The notes under the pieces are model-generated. The model had not been told where the DNA came from. It saw only the letters and a list, made by a program, of their open reading frames with translations, and made no database searches. A DNA stretch of 64,000 nt from Coix lacryma-jobi var. lacryma-jobi (taxonomy: Eukaryota; Streptophyta; Magnoliopsida; Poales; Poaceae): the NCBI GenBank assembly GCA_009763385.1, contig CM019830.1, forward strand, positions 97,652,649 through 97,716,648, in the 5' to 3' direction. This document shows positions 33,376 through 45,949 of the stretch, in pieces. How positions within the stretch are numbered: the stretch's first letter is position 1; each line of letters starts with the position of its first letter. The translations under genes and the position numbers were made by a program.

Positions 33376-36300
33376 ATGGATCGCGACGTGGGCAAACTGC
33401 CATTTTTCGATGGGACGAACTATGCGTATTGGAAGATACGCATGTCGGCCTATCTCCAGAGCATGGGCTCTTCTGTTTGGGAAATTTGCAACAAGGCCGA
33501 TTACGTTGTCTTGGCTGCTCATGCTACTCAGCTTCAGATGGATGAGCATGATGCCAATAGCCAAGCACGTAATGCTCTTTTCTCCTGTCTGAGCATGTCG
33601 CGAGTTTGATCGCGTTTCTCACCTCCCCACGGCTCATGAGATTTGGGCGACCCTCATGCGCTTCCATGAGGGAACCACTCAAGTCAAAATCCTGTATCTA
33701 CGAGTCGCACAAGCGGGAGTATGAAAAACTTTAGACATATGCCTGGCGAGAGCATAGAGAGTTTATTCGCTCGTTTTCAGGTTATTGTCAAAAAGATGAG
33801 AGCAAACAAGGAGCTGTTGCCTTTCGACGATCATGAGAGAGCTTCGAAGCTTTTGCATACTCTCGATCGGTCGGTGTGGGACTCAAAGGTCCAGGCGATC
33901 ATCGAATCGTCTAACAATGAGACCCTCACATGCGACGAGCTCTTTAGTAAGCTCAAGTCTAGTGAGATTGATGCCATGTCGAGGGCTTCTTATGAAAATC
34001 CTTCTGGCCCAACTATGGCTTTGGTTTTCTGGCTCTTCTGCTAACCCCTCTGGAGGATTTGCACTCTCTTCACTTCTTCTGTCACAGAGGAGCAGCTGGA
34101 GTCTTTGGGGGATGATGAGTTGGCTTTGCTTGCCAACCAGTTCTCGCGGTTTCACAACAACCGCATGAACCGTCGCCACGAAGGAGGACGCTCAGGATGC
34201 TTTGAGTGCGGCGACCCCGACCACTTCATCACCAACTGTCCCAGAAGAACAAGCAATCTGGGAAGGGCGATCATTGGCACAAGTACGACTCTGGCAAGCA
34301 CAAGGAGAAGTACGTCCCCGCGAAGCACAAGCGGAAGGGCGGCTTCAACATGGAGTACATCAAGAAGAAGTACTTGGAGAAGGCCCAGGCTGAGCAGCGT
34401 GCTTTCTTCACCACACTCAGCAATGTGGATGACTCGGATGACGACTCCACTTGCTCAAGCGACGACGAGTTCCGAGAAGAGGAAGAAGATCGAGGACAAG
34501 CTGAACGACCTCTGCTTCTTCGCCGACAACGAGGGCTTTTGCACCATGGTCCTCGGCAAGGAGGTCGACAGTCAGCTTGAAGAGACCCCTTGGAACGACG
34601 ACGATGACAACGACAGCTCCCAGGTATCTCAGACCCCCGATGAGGCTTTCTGCTGAGGTCGAGAAACTTACTGCCGTGCTTCTTAGTCAAGATAAGCTGC
34701 TTAGGCGTGCTGCTAGAGAGTGCAAGGAGTTTAGGCAGAAGTGCGAGGACACAGTGAAGGAGCTTGAGTTTGCTAGGTCCACCGTGGTCGTTTCTGAGGA
34801 GGGTGAGTGCGAGTCGTGCACCAAGCACATGACTGACCTTCTCACTTTGAGAGGTAAGTATGCGGCTTTGGTTGGAGAGGTGGATGAGCTCCACGCTAGA
34901 CCCGTGTTGTTGGGGTGCATGCAAGTCCTGTGCAGGCTTGCAATCCGAGTTGGCAGAGAAGAATGCCAAGATTGGTGTCTCTTGAGAAGGCCAGCTCGGG
35001 TAGCACTTGTGTGACTAGGTGTGTTTTGTGTGAGGGTTTGGAGATGGAGATTGCGAATGTCAAGCATGACAAGATGCAAACCAAGGAGGAAAACACATAC
35101 CTTCGGACCATCTTGTCATGGGTGTCTTGTGGTGAGCCGCAACTTGGGATGATGATCTCCCAGTTTAAGCGTCCTGCTGGAGGTCTTGGTGTAGGTTTTG
35201 CTTCAGGCGTTGATGCTTCTTCTTTGGCAAGATTGGAGAGTCGAGTGGTCTTAACCTGAGTGAGAAGCCCAACTCTACCACTACTCCCAAGCTTAACAAA
35301 GATTCCACCCAAAGAGCTCTCAAACCTAACACCAAGGACGGAGTGTTTGAGGAACCTACGAGAGCTCCACCCAAGAAACAAATTGGCATCCCAACCCAAT
35401 CACCTGAAGAACAAGCTGGACACAATGCCACCTATCTAGAGGGCTTATGCCACAGAAGGGCAAAGTGATCCACACCCACTACCGTGAGTACCACACCCCC
35501 TATGAGAGCAGTGAGGTACCATTGTGAGCACTGTGGGAGAGATGGACACTTGAGGGAGTTTTGCTTCAAAAGCAAGAGAGAGGAGCGCCGTGCAAGGGAG
35601 ATGAACAATGCCAGACATGTACCATCCTTCCAATGTGAACATGTGCGGAATGTTCAGAGGAAGCTGCTAAGGCCTGAGAGGTGCAGTACCTCAAGGTCCT
35701 AGGCGTCAGGGAGGGGTTGCCCACGGCAAGGATACTAGATTTGCAGGATATGACCCCGCGTGGCGGTGGCTTTGTTGAGCGTTTCCCTTCCACCGCGTTT
35801 TGAGTATCACGATGGACGCTCTTCAATGCCCGTTAGTGAACCACGTTTTCCCTGTTCGTGGTGATCGCTTTCTCCCCGTAGGCATGCTAGGAATGGTTTT
35901 TCTACTAACCGTTCTTTTGAGCAGCCGGCCCAACACTGGTGGATCTTCCTATTTTACTCACCCCATGGTTGGACCGTATGCTCACCCTATGTCTTTTTAT
36001 TGATGTAGGTAAAACGATTGAAGGACATTTGGTTGGTGGATTCTGGTTGCTCGAGGCACATGACCGGAAACGCCAAGTGGTTCTCCAGTCCTTAGTCCTG
36101 TTGCCCGGAAAGGAGTTTATCACCTTCGGCGACAATAGCAAAGGTAAAGTGTTGTCTCGTGGGTCGGTGCGAGTTAATGAGCACTTTGTGTTGCGTGATG
36201 TTGCTCTGGTGTCCTAACTTGCATTTATAAACCTTTTTCTGTTTCGCAACTTTTGATGATGACTATGAGATTCGTTTTAAAACTGAATCTCAGTCGTATT

Positions 36301-36906
36301 TTAGATCCTCAGGGAATCTTGTATATTTGATTTCGCCCTTTGGGAAAGTCTTTCGCGCAAATTTCTCGAGTCGTTTGGAGTTTCTCATTGTCTTGTGGCT
36401 GGTCCTTCCTCCTCTGATCTTTGGAAGTGGCATAGGAGACTCGGTCACCTTAGCTTTGACTTGCTTGCAAGGCTTAGCTCACTTGGCCTAATCCGAGAAT
36501 TGCCCAAGTTGACCATGGAGAAGAACCTTGTTTTCCATTCTTGTAGACATGGGAAGATGGTTGCCGCTCCCCACCATCCAGTGACTCAGGTCATGACACA
36601 GCGCCCTGGAGAGCTTTTGCACATGGACCTTGTTGGTCTGGCTCGGGTGAGCTCGGTTGGGGGGAAGTGGTATGTGCTTGTTGTTGTTGACGATTTTTCG
36701 AGATATTCGCGGGTCTTCTTTTTGACTGAGAAGACTGAGACTTTCTCTTTTTCTCGCAATCTGATTTTGTGTCTTCAGAACGAGTTCCCTATGAACTCGA
36801 TGCGAGCTATTCGTAGTGATAATGGTTCCGAATTCAAGAATTTGGATTTTGAGAAGTTTTGTAACTCTTTGGGTTTGGAGCATCAGTTTTCTTCCCCCTA
36901 CACACC
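33376..36906 (+). pseudogene. Sirevirus gag-protease-integrase, multiply frameshifted
   Basis: It starts MDRDVGKLPFFDGTNYAYW at 33376. Pieces in shifting frames match the better copy at 55170-59663: Gag core (33721-34044), zinc knuckle CFECGDPDHFITNC (34199-34240), acidic Ser/Asp stretch, coiled coil, second knuckle CEHCGRDGHLREFC (about 35526), protease motif with the canonical DSGCSRHM (about 36040) and the integrase part (36395-36906: DLVGLARVSSVGGKW, RSDNGSEF). A chromovirus LTR begins at 36907 inside the integrase, and the rest is absent. Many breaks are single-base losses or gains. Confidence 0.85.
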
Positions 36907-37157
36907 TGTGACAGAACCGACCAATTTATACCAGATTAAAAACTGAATCCCTGCATTCACAGAGATTGGCAGGTACTTAAGCTCGTACAAACCTGGTAGT
37001 CCGGAAACCTCGAAGGATTTCAAATCATTCAACTTTAGCCAAGATCGTAATAGATTAGCATACATGTCCGCAAGGTACATTCAGTTCGCACATAGTTCAA
37101 AATACATCGGAGTTCAACGGTTATTACAAACCATAGTTCGGAATTCAAAAGCGAAAG
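36907..37157 (-). repeat. Chromovirus LTR fragment inserted in sirevirus integrase
   Basis: It begins TGTGACAGAACCGACC, closely related to 39393 on, and contains the GAAACC/GATTTC hairpin (37004-37021). It is cut at 37157 by an Athila-type fragment. The right end is absent, so no target duplication can be seen. Confidence 0.7.
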
Positions 37158-37459
37158 TGTTGACACTAATTAACTCTTATTATTAAAGGTCAATTAAGCA
37201 TGAAAATGGATGAATATATAAACTCCACCTTAGTATAGGGATTAAAAGTAATGAATTCCACGACTTTTGGTGAATTGTGAATCCGCAGGGACTAAACCAG
37301 GACACAACCCTCAATTGCTTCCCCTAGAAGGAAACCGACGGGAGATAACACATTCGTCAAGTCAAGAAACTTCTAGAAGACTCCAAAGATCACATAGAGA
37401 CACCACGAGGAAGGGCACCTTGATGATGCTAAGAATACGACACTTAGTGAGCGTCAACA
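37158..37459. repeat. 302-bp TG...CA-bounded Athila-type fragment
   Basis: The left 260 bp match the plus-strand start of LTR B (27649-27910: TGTTGACACT, GACTAAACCAGGA, GGAAACCGACGGGAGATAAC). The right end GAGCGTCAACA is followed by the complement of a polypurine tract, as if it were the start of a minus-strand LTR. Orientation is therefore ambiguous. Confidence 0.5.
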
Positions 37460-38077
37460 AGCTCCCCCAAGCTTACCTCTTGCTCATCCTCGAGCAAGCA
37501 TGAATTTGAATAATCTTGGAAACTCTGTGTTTTTGTTGTGTATGCCCATATTATCTTCATCACCATGGAATCGGTAGCCTTCCCTGCACTCAAGATTAGA
37601 ACAAAAGACCAGTAAGAAAGAAGGTTTGTCTTTCCCTTGCCTATTTTGCTAATCAAGATATGTGGAGTTTTTGCAAGTTTTGTTCAAAGAAAGCATGCTT
37701 AGTAACTTCTGTGGCTCACTCGATCACTCATATTTGTATGTGGAAATGGAAGAATTATCCTCTCACTAAGACTTTATGTGGGGTTTAATGGGTAGGATAA
37801 AAGTGAGCATGCAAGTGTGTGGTATTTATTGTGGCTACTACTTTCATGGCACTTCTCCTTTCTATCTCATTGTCGGATCATGGCTATGAATGAGAGCATT
37901 TGCTCTTTTGGATATTCTCTTCTTTCTAGAGCACTTGCTCTTTTGAATTTTCTTTCTAGAGCACTTGCTCTTTTGAATATTCTTCTCTTTTGGAGCACTT
38001 GCTCTCTTTTCTTTTTTTTTGAACTACTATAGCCATGTCCCTGAGATTTCATTATGGAGCATGATATTGCCATGAAG
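37460..38077 (-). other. 3' internal fragment of an Athila-type element
   Basis: It begins with the complement of a polypurine tract (AGCTCCCCCAAGCTT). No coding domain is seen. It includes about four units of GAGCACTTGCTC spaced about 30 nt apart (37894-38006). A sirevirus LTR truncates it at 38078. Confidence 0.5.
37894..38006. repeat. Tandem GAGCA-CT-TGCTC palindromes
   Basis: Four imperfect units of 30-37 bp, each with the palindrome GAGCACTTGCTC (the first has GAGCATTTGCTC) followed by a T-rich spacer. Confidence 0.7.
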
Positions 38078-39392
38078 TGAAGGACCGGATTAGCGACCAG
38101 AGGGGGGGGGGTGAATGGGAGCCTCAAATTCAACTCATGAATTGTATAGCCCATTTCCCAGAAAATCACCCCAAAAGCGAAGACTCGAAACGACCGGAGA
38201 GTTTACAACCTACGAGTAGGTGGATACCCTAGGAGATGTCCTAGTGGTACAGCGGAACCTCCGGAGAAACCCCAAAACCAACTGCCAAAGCTACAGAGCA
38301 AAACAGCACAAACTGCAGATTCACGGACTGTCCGCGATCAGAGTCCCGGACTGTCCGCGACTAGGCGCCGGACTGTCCGCCGGCAAAGACGTAGATACTA
38401 AACTGTTCTGCAAGTCTGCTGGACAGGTCCCAGACTGTTCGGGTTTGTACCGCGGACTGTCCGTCGTTCACTTGACAGTGAACAGTCAGGGGACTGCGCC
38501 TGACTGACCTGGCCAACCCCGATCCCCGAACTGTCCGCCGCTGGCGGCGCGGACTGTCCGCGAATGAACAGAGAGCAGAAAAAACTGCTCGGGTCAAAAG
38601 GGAAATCAATCAAAACTTCACCAAATCAAAAGAGGGTTCGATCAAACTTCTCCCAGGTGTTCCTCAACGTATTGGGGTGCTAATCCTAAGAAATCATCGC
38701 ACCAATCCAAGTCAATCAAGGGTAATCCGAGAAGAAAGAGAGAAACACCAGAAAAGGGGAAAAGGGGAAAGAGGAAGAACGAACATGAAATCAACCCGAT
38801 CTATGGACTCGTGAGGTTATAGGAGAAATCCTTCGGTGCAAAGATGGACCTCGGACCAAGAACAAACTAATTCAAGTGGAATCGAAAATCATCTCATGGA
38901 GAGGGAGAACGAGGCAAATCTCCAAGAGATGAAAAACCAAAACGTGAGAACACAGAACATGATTCGATTTCAGCCAAAATTCCTCCACACGAGGAGACAA
39001 CGAGAATACGGTCTCGTTTCCTCAAAAGATCCAAATACACAGAGGTATGATTTCCGTCTCTGCGGATCGTTTGCAGCGAGGTATGATTAGAACGTAAGCG
39101 AGGGCTAGAGAGAGAGAGCTCAGGAACAAATGACTGCAAGGATAGAGGGAGAGGAGGGGTGCCTCTCTTATTTATAGCCTAAAACAATAATCCCCTTACT
39201 ACCCCTAGATACTTGAGCGAAACGGCCAACCCTAGGGGTATCCCAATCCAACTCTGCTGATAGTTTGATCTGACGGCCACGCGCCTTCCTCATCCGTAGC
39301 TTTGCCTCGACGCAAGCCTCAGGATGTCGCCACGTGCGCCCAATCGACCGCCGCGCCTACCTCGTGGATAGCCTCGCCTCCGCGCCAGCCTC
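38078..39392 (-). repeat. Sirevirus LTR S1 (partial)
   Basis: Plus orientation starts TGAAGGACCGG with a G10 run (38102-38111). It contains a cluster of GCGGACTGTCCGC-type palindromes (about 38320-38560) and, on the minus strand, a TATA box (CTATAAATAAGAG, about 39170). At 39393 a chromovirus LTR begins, so the U3 part with the hairpin array is missing here. No gene. Confidence 0.8.
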
Positions 39393-40369
39393 TGTGATAG
39401 AACCGACCAATTTGCACCAGATTAAGCACTGAAACCTCCGCTTAACGCTAAGATCCTCAAGTACTTAAGCTCGTACAAACCCGGTAGTCCGGAAATCTCG
39501 AAGGATTTCAAATCATTCAACAACATCCAGCCAAGATCGTACTAGTTCAGTGAACATGCTCACAGATTACAACACAGTTGCACATAGTTCAAATTACATC
39601 GGAGTACGAAATAATATTACAAACCATAGTTTAATAGAAGTAGCGGAAGCAACAGTCTTTAAACATAAGTTTTGGATTGTTCATAATACGGTGCCATCAA
39701 TTGATCATGTCCACAAAAGCAATAGATGAGATAAGTGGCGACATGCCTTGGTCTAGTCATCTCCCGTCACCGGGTACAAGCAATTCTCACAGTAGCCATA
39801 AAAGCATTGGCCATCTGTAACAACAAGGGAATAAAACCCTGAGTACAAGAAGGTACTCAGCTAGACTTACCCGACAACCAAGAAATAATGAGAACACCAA
39901 GGATCATGCAAGGCTGTATCTGGGGTTGGCCATACAATGACTCCTTTGCATAAAAGCATTTTCATTATTAAATAATCATCACTAGAGTATTAGCAGTCAA
40001 TTTATATAATCAACCCGATTAACTAGATTTGCACCTGATCTAGAGCAATCACTTGGCTAATTAATCAAGCAAGAGTGACTATTTCATCAATAGCCTTCAT
40101 ATTCAACATCATAACCAATCTTTAGTTCCATAAGTTCTACGGGCGATGATCTACAGTCAAACTGCTCATTGTCCAGGAGCGATGGCGATTATAATTGATT
40201 CCTACCAGCTGGGGATAAAATGTCTCACACTCGCCCGGCACATTCCGGCTACGGCAGTCGTAAGCTACCAGTCAGGAGATTCGAGAACACAACGCGGGAC
40301 GGCCATGGGCCTTCTACACCGGGTTATCTCAGTGCCAGGTCGCTCAATCTATAACTGCCCACGGTCATG
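39393..40369 (-). repeat. Chromovirus LTR part (TGTGATAGAACC family)
   Basis: It starts TGTGATAGAACCGACC, related to 36907 and in outline to family 1. It contains the U5 hairpin (39492-39509) and the donor/hairpin module (39809-39873) and runs into gap 2. The LTR at 16626-19278 could be the other end of a similar family, but that cannot be shown here. Confidence 0.75.
39809..39873 (-). promoter_or_regulatory. Splice-donor and hairpin module (second family)
   Basis: The minus strand reads CGGGTAAGTCT, then GAGTAC-CTTCTT-GTACTC, then AGGGTTTTAT, ending TGTTACAGATGG. The hairpin arms equal those of family 1 while the loop differs. Confidence 0.65.
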
Positions 40370-40869
40370 NNNNNNNNNNNNNNNNNNNNNNNNNNNNNNN
40401 NNNNNNNNNNNNNNNNNNNNNNNNNNNNNNNNNNNNNNNNNNNNNNNNNNNNNNNNNNNNNNNNNNNNNNNNNNNNNNNNNNNNNNNNNNNNNNNNNNNN
40501 NNNNNNNNNNNNNNNNNNNNNNNNNNNNNNNNNNNNNNNNNNNNNNNNNNNNNNNNNNNNNNNNNNNNNNNNNNNNNNNNNNNNNNNNNNNNNNNNNNNN
40601 NNNNNNNNNNNNNNNNNNNNNNNNNNNNNNNNNNNNNNNNNNNNNNNNNNNNNNNNNNNNNNNNNNNNNNNNNNNNNNNNNNNNNNNNNNNNNNNNNNNN
40701 NNNNNNNNNNNNNNNNNNNNNNNNNNNNNNNNNNNNNNNNNNNNNNNNNNNNNNNNNNNNNNNNNNNNNNNNNNNNNNNNNNNNNNNNNNNNNNNNNNNN
40801 NNNNNNNNNNNNNNNNNNNNNNNNNNNNNNNNNNNNNNNNNNNNNNNNNNNNNNNNNNNNNNNNNNNNN
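40370..40869. other. Assembly gap (500 N)
   Basis: A run of exactly 500 Ns between a chromovirus LTR and a sirevirus LTR. It hides the junction between them. Confidence 0.99.
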
Positions 40870-41615
40870 AAGCACAATTCTGCTCTGGGTAAAAAGGCAA
40901 ATCGATCGGAACTTCACCAAATAAAAGGAGGTTCGATCAAACTTCTTCCAGGTGTTCCTCAACATATTGGGGTGCTAATCCTAAGAAATCATCGCACCAA
41001 TCCAAGTCAATCAAGAGTAATCCGAGAAACACCGGAAAGGGGGAAGGAAGAAGAACGAACACGAAATCAACCCGATCTATGGACTCATGAGGTTATAGGA
41101 GAAATCCTTCAGTGAAAAGATGAACCTCACGACCAAGAACAAACTAATTCAAGTGGAATCGAAAATCATCTCGTGGAGAGGGAGAACGAGGCAAATCTCC
41201 AAGAGATGAAAAACTAAACGTGAAGAACACAGAACACGATTCGATTTCAGCCGAAATTCCTCCACACGAGGAGACAACGAGAATACGGTCTCATTTCCTC
41301 AAAAGATCCAAATACCCAGAGGTATGATTTCCGTCTCTGCGGATCGCTTGCAGCGAGGTATGATTAGAACCTAAGCGAGGGCTAGAGAGAGAGAGAGAGA
41401 GCTCAGGAACAAATGACTGCGAGGATCGAGGGAGAGGAGGGGTGTCTTCTTATTTATAGCCTAACACAATAATCCCCATACTACCCCTAGATACATGAGC
41501 GAAACGGCCAACCCTAGGGGTATCCCGATCCAACTCTGCTTATAGTTGATCTGACGGCCACGCGCCTTCCTCATCCTTAGCTTCGCCTCGACGCAAGCCT
41601 CAGGTTGCCGCCACG
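40870..41615 (-). repeat. Sirevirus LTR, left part, split by the family-2 chromovirus
   Basis: Homologous to about 38570-39340 of LTR S1, including a TATA box on the minus strand (about 41450). It ends with the 5-bp target CCACG (41611-41615). It resumes at 54433, where the target is repeated. Confidence 0.88.
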
Positions 41616-42036
41616 TGTGACGTAACGACCCTAATCCCATGGCCCACTGATCACTATCAACCACTGACAGTCGATCCGTACAGCCAAGAGATTAAGACCG
41701 GGTTCGCCACTGGGCTACATCAGTGCCCGATGTCCGCAGGATCAGCTCACAATTCAGTTACAATCTCTTGAACATTTTGACAAATAACATCGGAGTAAAT
41801 AGCGGAAGACTTAAATAACAATAGTTTTACAAACCAGTGTTCAACATAAACTTAAAGTGAAGTTATTACAGACCCTAGTTCAAATATAGAGTTGGCAGGG
41901 TAGCAGATGACAACAACTAAAAGATAAAGATACATCACCCAGCCCGAGGGTGAATAATCACTCATCGGCCTCATCGGCCTCTTCCTGAACAACAGTCACA
42001 CAGCAGGGTCCAAGGCATACTGAGGAATCTGCCATA

Positions 42037-42092
42037 CCTGCAACATGGGTAAAAGAACCCTGAGTACAAAGGTACTCAACAAGACTTACCCG
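42037..42092 (-). promoter_or_regulatory. Splice-donor and hairpin module, family 2 (3' LTR)
   Basis: The minus strand reads CGGGTAAGTCTTGTT, then GAGTACCTTTGTACTC, then AGGGTTC, ending ATGTTGCAGG. Same order as in family 1. Confidence 0.6.
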
Positions 42093-44289
42093 ACTAAAGA
42101 AAAGGGAGAAGACTCAGGTATGAGAGGCTTAGGGTAGTCAAGGTAAGGCTTTAAGCAAGTTCAAGTATTTTGCAGAAAAGCATTTTTGTAAACCTTATTT
42201 TATTTTTGAAAGATTCAGTATTTCTCAATTCTTCATTCATGATTCATTTTACATTTCAAAACATTCCTAGTTGAGAACCACTCCCTGTTGACAGTCAGTG
42301 ACTAAGTCTCCATAACCGAGGAGCAGCGTTAATCCGGATAAATAATACTCAGCTGAGGGTCCCTATCCACACTGCATATGTAGCACCCAAGCTTGCATAT
42401 GCCAACTCGTCTACCACGATTCCTCCAAGATTGGGCCCGGTCCTACGCCACCCGGAAGTACAGTACACCACTCCAATTCGGGACTTTAACCCTCCAATTT
42501 TTCCGTCAGCGACAAGTACCTTGGGACTCTAACCCAAGAGTACAGGTCCTGACACGTGGGTACATGCTACTTCCGCCATCTCTCCACTCCCAGTGCGCGG
42601 TTGTCGGTCCAATAAAGGATTCCTCGGAGCCGAAGCTTTCCGTAGTATGTGAATAGTTGCAAGTCTTAGTCAATCAGGCCCCCATACAGGTGGTCCCTAA
42701 ATTTTTCCAGCCAGCGACAAGCACCTCGGGACTCTAACCCAAGAGTACAGGTCCTGTCAGTTTTTTTCAACCCTGTCCCGGTCGGTGTCAACTGTTGAGT
42801 CCCGGACTACAACATGACGGCACCGTACGCAAGGACAACCTCTCCTTCCCATTGACTAAGTACGGATCAGATACTTAGCCAATAGTGGGAGTAAACCAGA
42901 AATTCCCATAAATATTCTTAAAGTGATCACACTTTGAAATTGGCATTTTTATTGCAAATCTATCATATAGCATTGCTAAGCATTTTGCAAATAGTTTTTG
43001 AAAAGCAGGTATCGGGTGTATCATTGGTCAAGGTAGATAATGCATCAGATAGGATTTCACTCAACTCCTATCAACCTAATGCAACAATTTAACTCAAAGA
43101 CATTTAAGGAAACATTTATAAATTCAAGGAAAGGGTTAAATGCACCGGGGCTTGCCTTGGATGGCAAAAAGAGCAGACTCGGGGTAGGTGTAGCTGTCGG
43201 AGCTCGGAATTGACTCGGGGACAGATCCTTCGGCGGCTACCTCGACTTCAGGGCCTTCTTCGTCAACTATACGGATGCAATGATGAATGCTCATGAGAAT
43301 GATGATATGGACTTAAGGTGCAAGACAATACCACAGATTCAAGATTACTCTTAGGCAAGGCATAATCGAAATCTAGGTTGAGCATAAAAGGTAACCATTT
43401 CTTCCTTAAGCAAAATTGATTAAACTAGACTTTATCATAACTATCCTAAGCATCAACCAAACATAGCATCACAACATCATAGACCAAAGGGTAGGGGTCT
43501 ATGAACATCAAGCAATCCAAAGTCACATCACAGGGCATCAACGCTAACCCTAATCATTCTTTCTATTTTTCTTAATTATTTAAAAAGGTCATTTTATGAA
43601 GGTGCTCCAAAAATTACCAAATTAATCACACAAGTTCATTAGGGTACAAGTATATGGCAAAACAAATTTTATAATTTTTGGAGGTCATTATGGTGCTCAA
43701 TTAAATCTAGACATTAATTAACAAAAGGCACTATTCCTTAATTAAAATAAAGCTCAAAAATCAACTTGCTCCAAAAGACTTCAAAATTTTACCAGAGACT
43801 CAGAAAGGCATAACTAGCACATAAAAATTTATCTCCAGATTTTTGGAGTTATAGATCACTCCCCAAAAATACCAAAACCTTCATTTTTCAAATAAAAGGG
43901 GAATTTTACATTTTCAAATTCTTGCGGAAAAGTCAAGTTTCACATTTTTATAAAATACTACACAGTGCAAGGAGCATACCATAATTTTCTCAGCATTTAA
44001 GGAACAACAGATTAATTCACACAAAAAAGAGAAAACAGAACACTATTCACAACTCTCAGAAAAAGAAAAGAGCACTGTGCTCCTTCTATGAAGGGCTCGG
44101 GCGAAACGGGCTCGGGCGAGTCGGAAAGTGAGTACTCCGTTCGAGGCCTGGCTCGACGAAGCAGAGGGTGCACGAGTTCGCTCGAGGCCTGGCTCGAGCG
44201 AAGTGGTGAGGGTCTGTCCGCCGAGGCTCGGGCTCGGGCGAGACGGAGAAGGAAGCAGAGGCCGGAGGCCTCGGGTGCTTACCACGTGT

Positions 44290-44405
44290 CGGAGGCAGGG
44301 CTCGAGGGTGAGGCTCGACACGCGCTCGAGGGTTAGGCTCGAGGAATGAGGCTCGACACGTGCTCGAGGGTGAGGCTCGACACGCGCTCGAGGGTGAGGC
44401 TCGGT
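44290..44405 (-). repeat. Tandem repeats GAGGCTCGACACG / CTCGAGGGT
   Basis: About four units of 25-28 bp built from GAGGCTCGACACGYG and CTCGAGGGT, downstream of the TATA box in the transcribed part of the LTR. The matching block in the other LTR is 52805-52920. Confidence 0.75.
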
Positions 44406-44760
44406 GGAGCTCCTTCGGCGGCGAGCGGCGAGCGGCGCTCCGGCGATCCTGCGCAACACACGGGACCGCAAGGGCCTGGTCAGAGTCGCACGGAACCGAG
44501 GAACACGACACGGGGGTCGGAGGGAGATGATCAAGATCGGGGAGAGAGTATTTCTCAACCCGAGCCTTACCGGCGTTTCGCCGGAGATGGGAGAGACGGG
44601 GTTACGCCGGGCAACTGGAGGCGTCGGAGGTGAAATTGAGGAGGGGAAAAACTTCCCAAGGGTGCGGCGGAGCTTCTGAGCTAGGTTGGGGGCGGAGGCA
44701 GGAGGCTGGCCTGGCCACGGTGGCGGAGATGAGTGAGGGAGGTCGGAGCTCCGGCGGGGC

Positions 44761-44767
44761 TTTTATA
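44761..44767 (-). promoter_or_regulatory. LTR TATA box, family 2 (3' LTR copy)
   Basis: The minus strand reads CCTATAAAAGCC. It lies about 1150 nt into the 4300-nt LTR, so R plus U5 would be about 3.1 kb, an unusually long transcribed leader. Confidence 0.7.
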
Positions 44768-45178
44768 GGCACGGCCAGGGCCGGTAGAGACCTCGGGGTT
44801 GCGCGGGTGAGGTTTGCGGGGGCGTGCGCACTCGATTGCGCTCTGGCGGATAAACTGGCGTGCAGCCGGGGCTCGGGCGCAAGCTCGGCCGGCAATGGCC
44901 ACGCGGCGGCGGCGCAGGGCTCTGTAGGGGACGGGAGCGCGGGTCAGCGCTCGCGTGCGGGCGCGGAGGGGACAAGGGAACAGCGGCGGCAGGTTGGTGG
45001 CGCGTGGGGAGCAGCCAGGCGTGCGGCGCGCGGGGCCGCGGGCTGGCCATGGCCGGGCCCCCCCCCCTACGCGGGAGAGAAGAACAGTAGACTAGGCTAG
45101 GGTTTGACTTTTGAGCAGTTTCAGAAATTTGCAAATTACTCCCAAAATTTGAACTGTGCGACAAAAACTCAAAACATC

Positions 45179-45548
45179 AAAGTTGCTCAGAAAAACGAGA
45201 TCTACAACTTTGTCAATATGAACATTTTCAAATTCCAAATAGTTTTTGAACAATATTTGAAAACAGTAAAGGGGACACTTTTTCAAACTTGATTCAAATC
45301 AAAATTACTCTGGATTTCAAACTGAAACTTGAAAATCTGTAAACATGAAAGTTGTTCCTTTTATCAAAACCTACAACTTTGCTATTATACACTTTTCCAG
45401 AAACTCATTAGTTTTTGAACTCATTTTGAAAACTGAAAAGGGACAAAAACTGGAGTTTGATTGAATTTGAAATAACTCAAAACTTTGTACTGCAACTTGA
45501 AAATTTGTAAATACCAAAGTTGTTTCTCTTTGACAGATCTACAACTTT
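45179..45548 (-). repeat. Three tandem units with AAAGTTG/ACAACTTT hairpins
   Basis: Hairpins at 45179-45211, 45348-45380 and 45516-45548, spaced 168-169 bp apart, each with a 33-nt span. The surrounding units are diverged repeats. They lie in U3, upstream of the TATA box. Confidence 0.75.
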
Positions 45549-45915
45549 GCTTTTTGGACCAATCCCAAATTTTGAATAATTTTTGAATCACAAAAGAGGG
45601 ATAAAATCCAGGATTTGGAAATCAGGGTTTTGCAAAGAGATTTGAAATCAAATTCTGATTTTTGAACTTTGGCCAACACAACAACACTTCAAGACACCAA
45701 AGGAACAAGAATTACACAAAGCTATCACAGAGATGAAATTACCATTTTGCCCTAGTAGAGAGAAGTGGGCTAAATAGGGTTTTTGCAATAGAGGTAATTC
45801 ACATAAAATGATACACTTAGCAAAATGCATACACATGAAATCATGATCAAGATGCTTAATGATGATAATGATGATATGTCAAGTTAATTACATGCTAAAC
45901 ACCAGAGGTGTTACA

Positions 45916-45949
45916 GCCTCCCCCCTAAAAGAAATCTCGCCCCGAGATT
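45916..45949 (-). promoter_or_regulatory. Polypurine tract and adjoining hairpin, family 2
   Basis: The minus strand reads TTTTAGGGGGGAGGC beside the 3' LTR; the inverted repeat AATCTCG-GGG-CGAGATT (45933-45949) precedes it and encodes the end (ISGRDFF) of the chromodomain frame. Confidence 0.85.

Larger units (their letters stand above)
41616..45915 (-). repeat. 3' LTR of family 2 (4300 bp)
   Basis: Bounded TGTGACGTAACG...GGTGTTACA. On the minus strand: start hairpin (AACACC-AGA-GGTGTT), three AAAGTTG/ACAACTTT units, TATAAAA (44761-44767), a GC-rich tandem-repeat block and a long leader with the donor module. Between 43460 and 43570 it lacks several single bases present in the other LTR. 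Confidence 0.95.

Noticed and set aside
33376..36906. Programmed frameshifting to join the many sirevirus ORF pieces on the plus strand
   Set aside because: The breaks are scattered, absent from the minus-strand copy, and include gains and losses, so decay or read error is the simpler explanation.
42393..42656. An 87-codon ORF with the same translation in both family-2 LTRs (also 50904-51167)
   Set aside because: Identity is explained by the recent origin of the LTR pair; it is antisense to the element and has no homologous motif.
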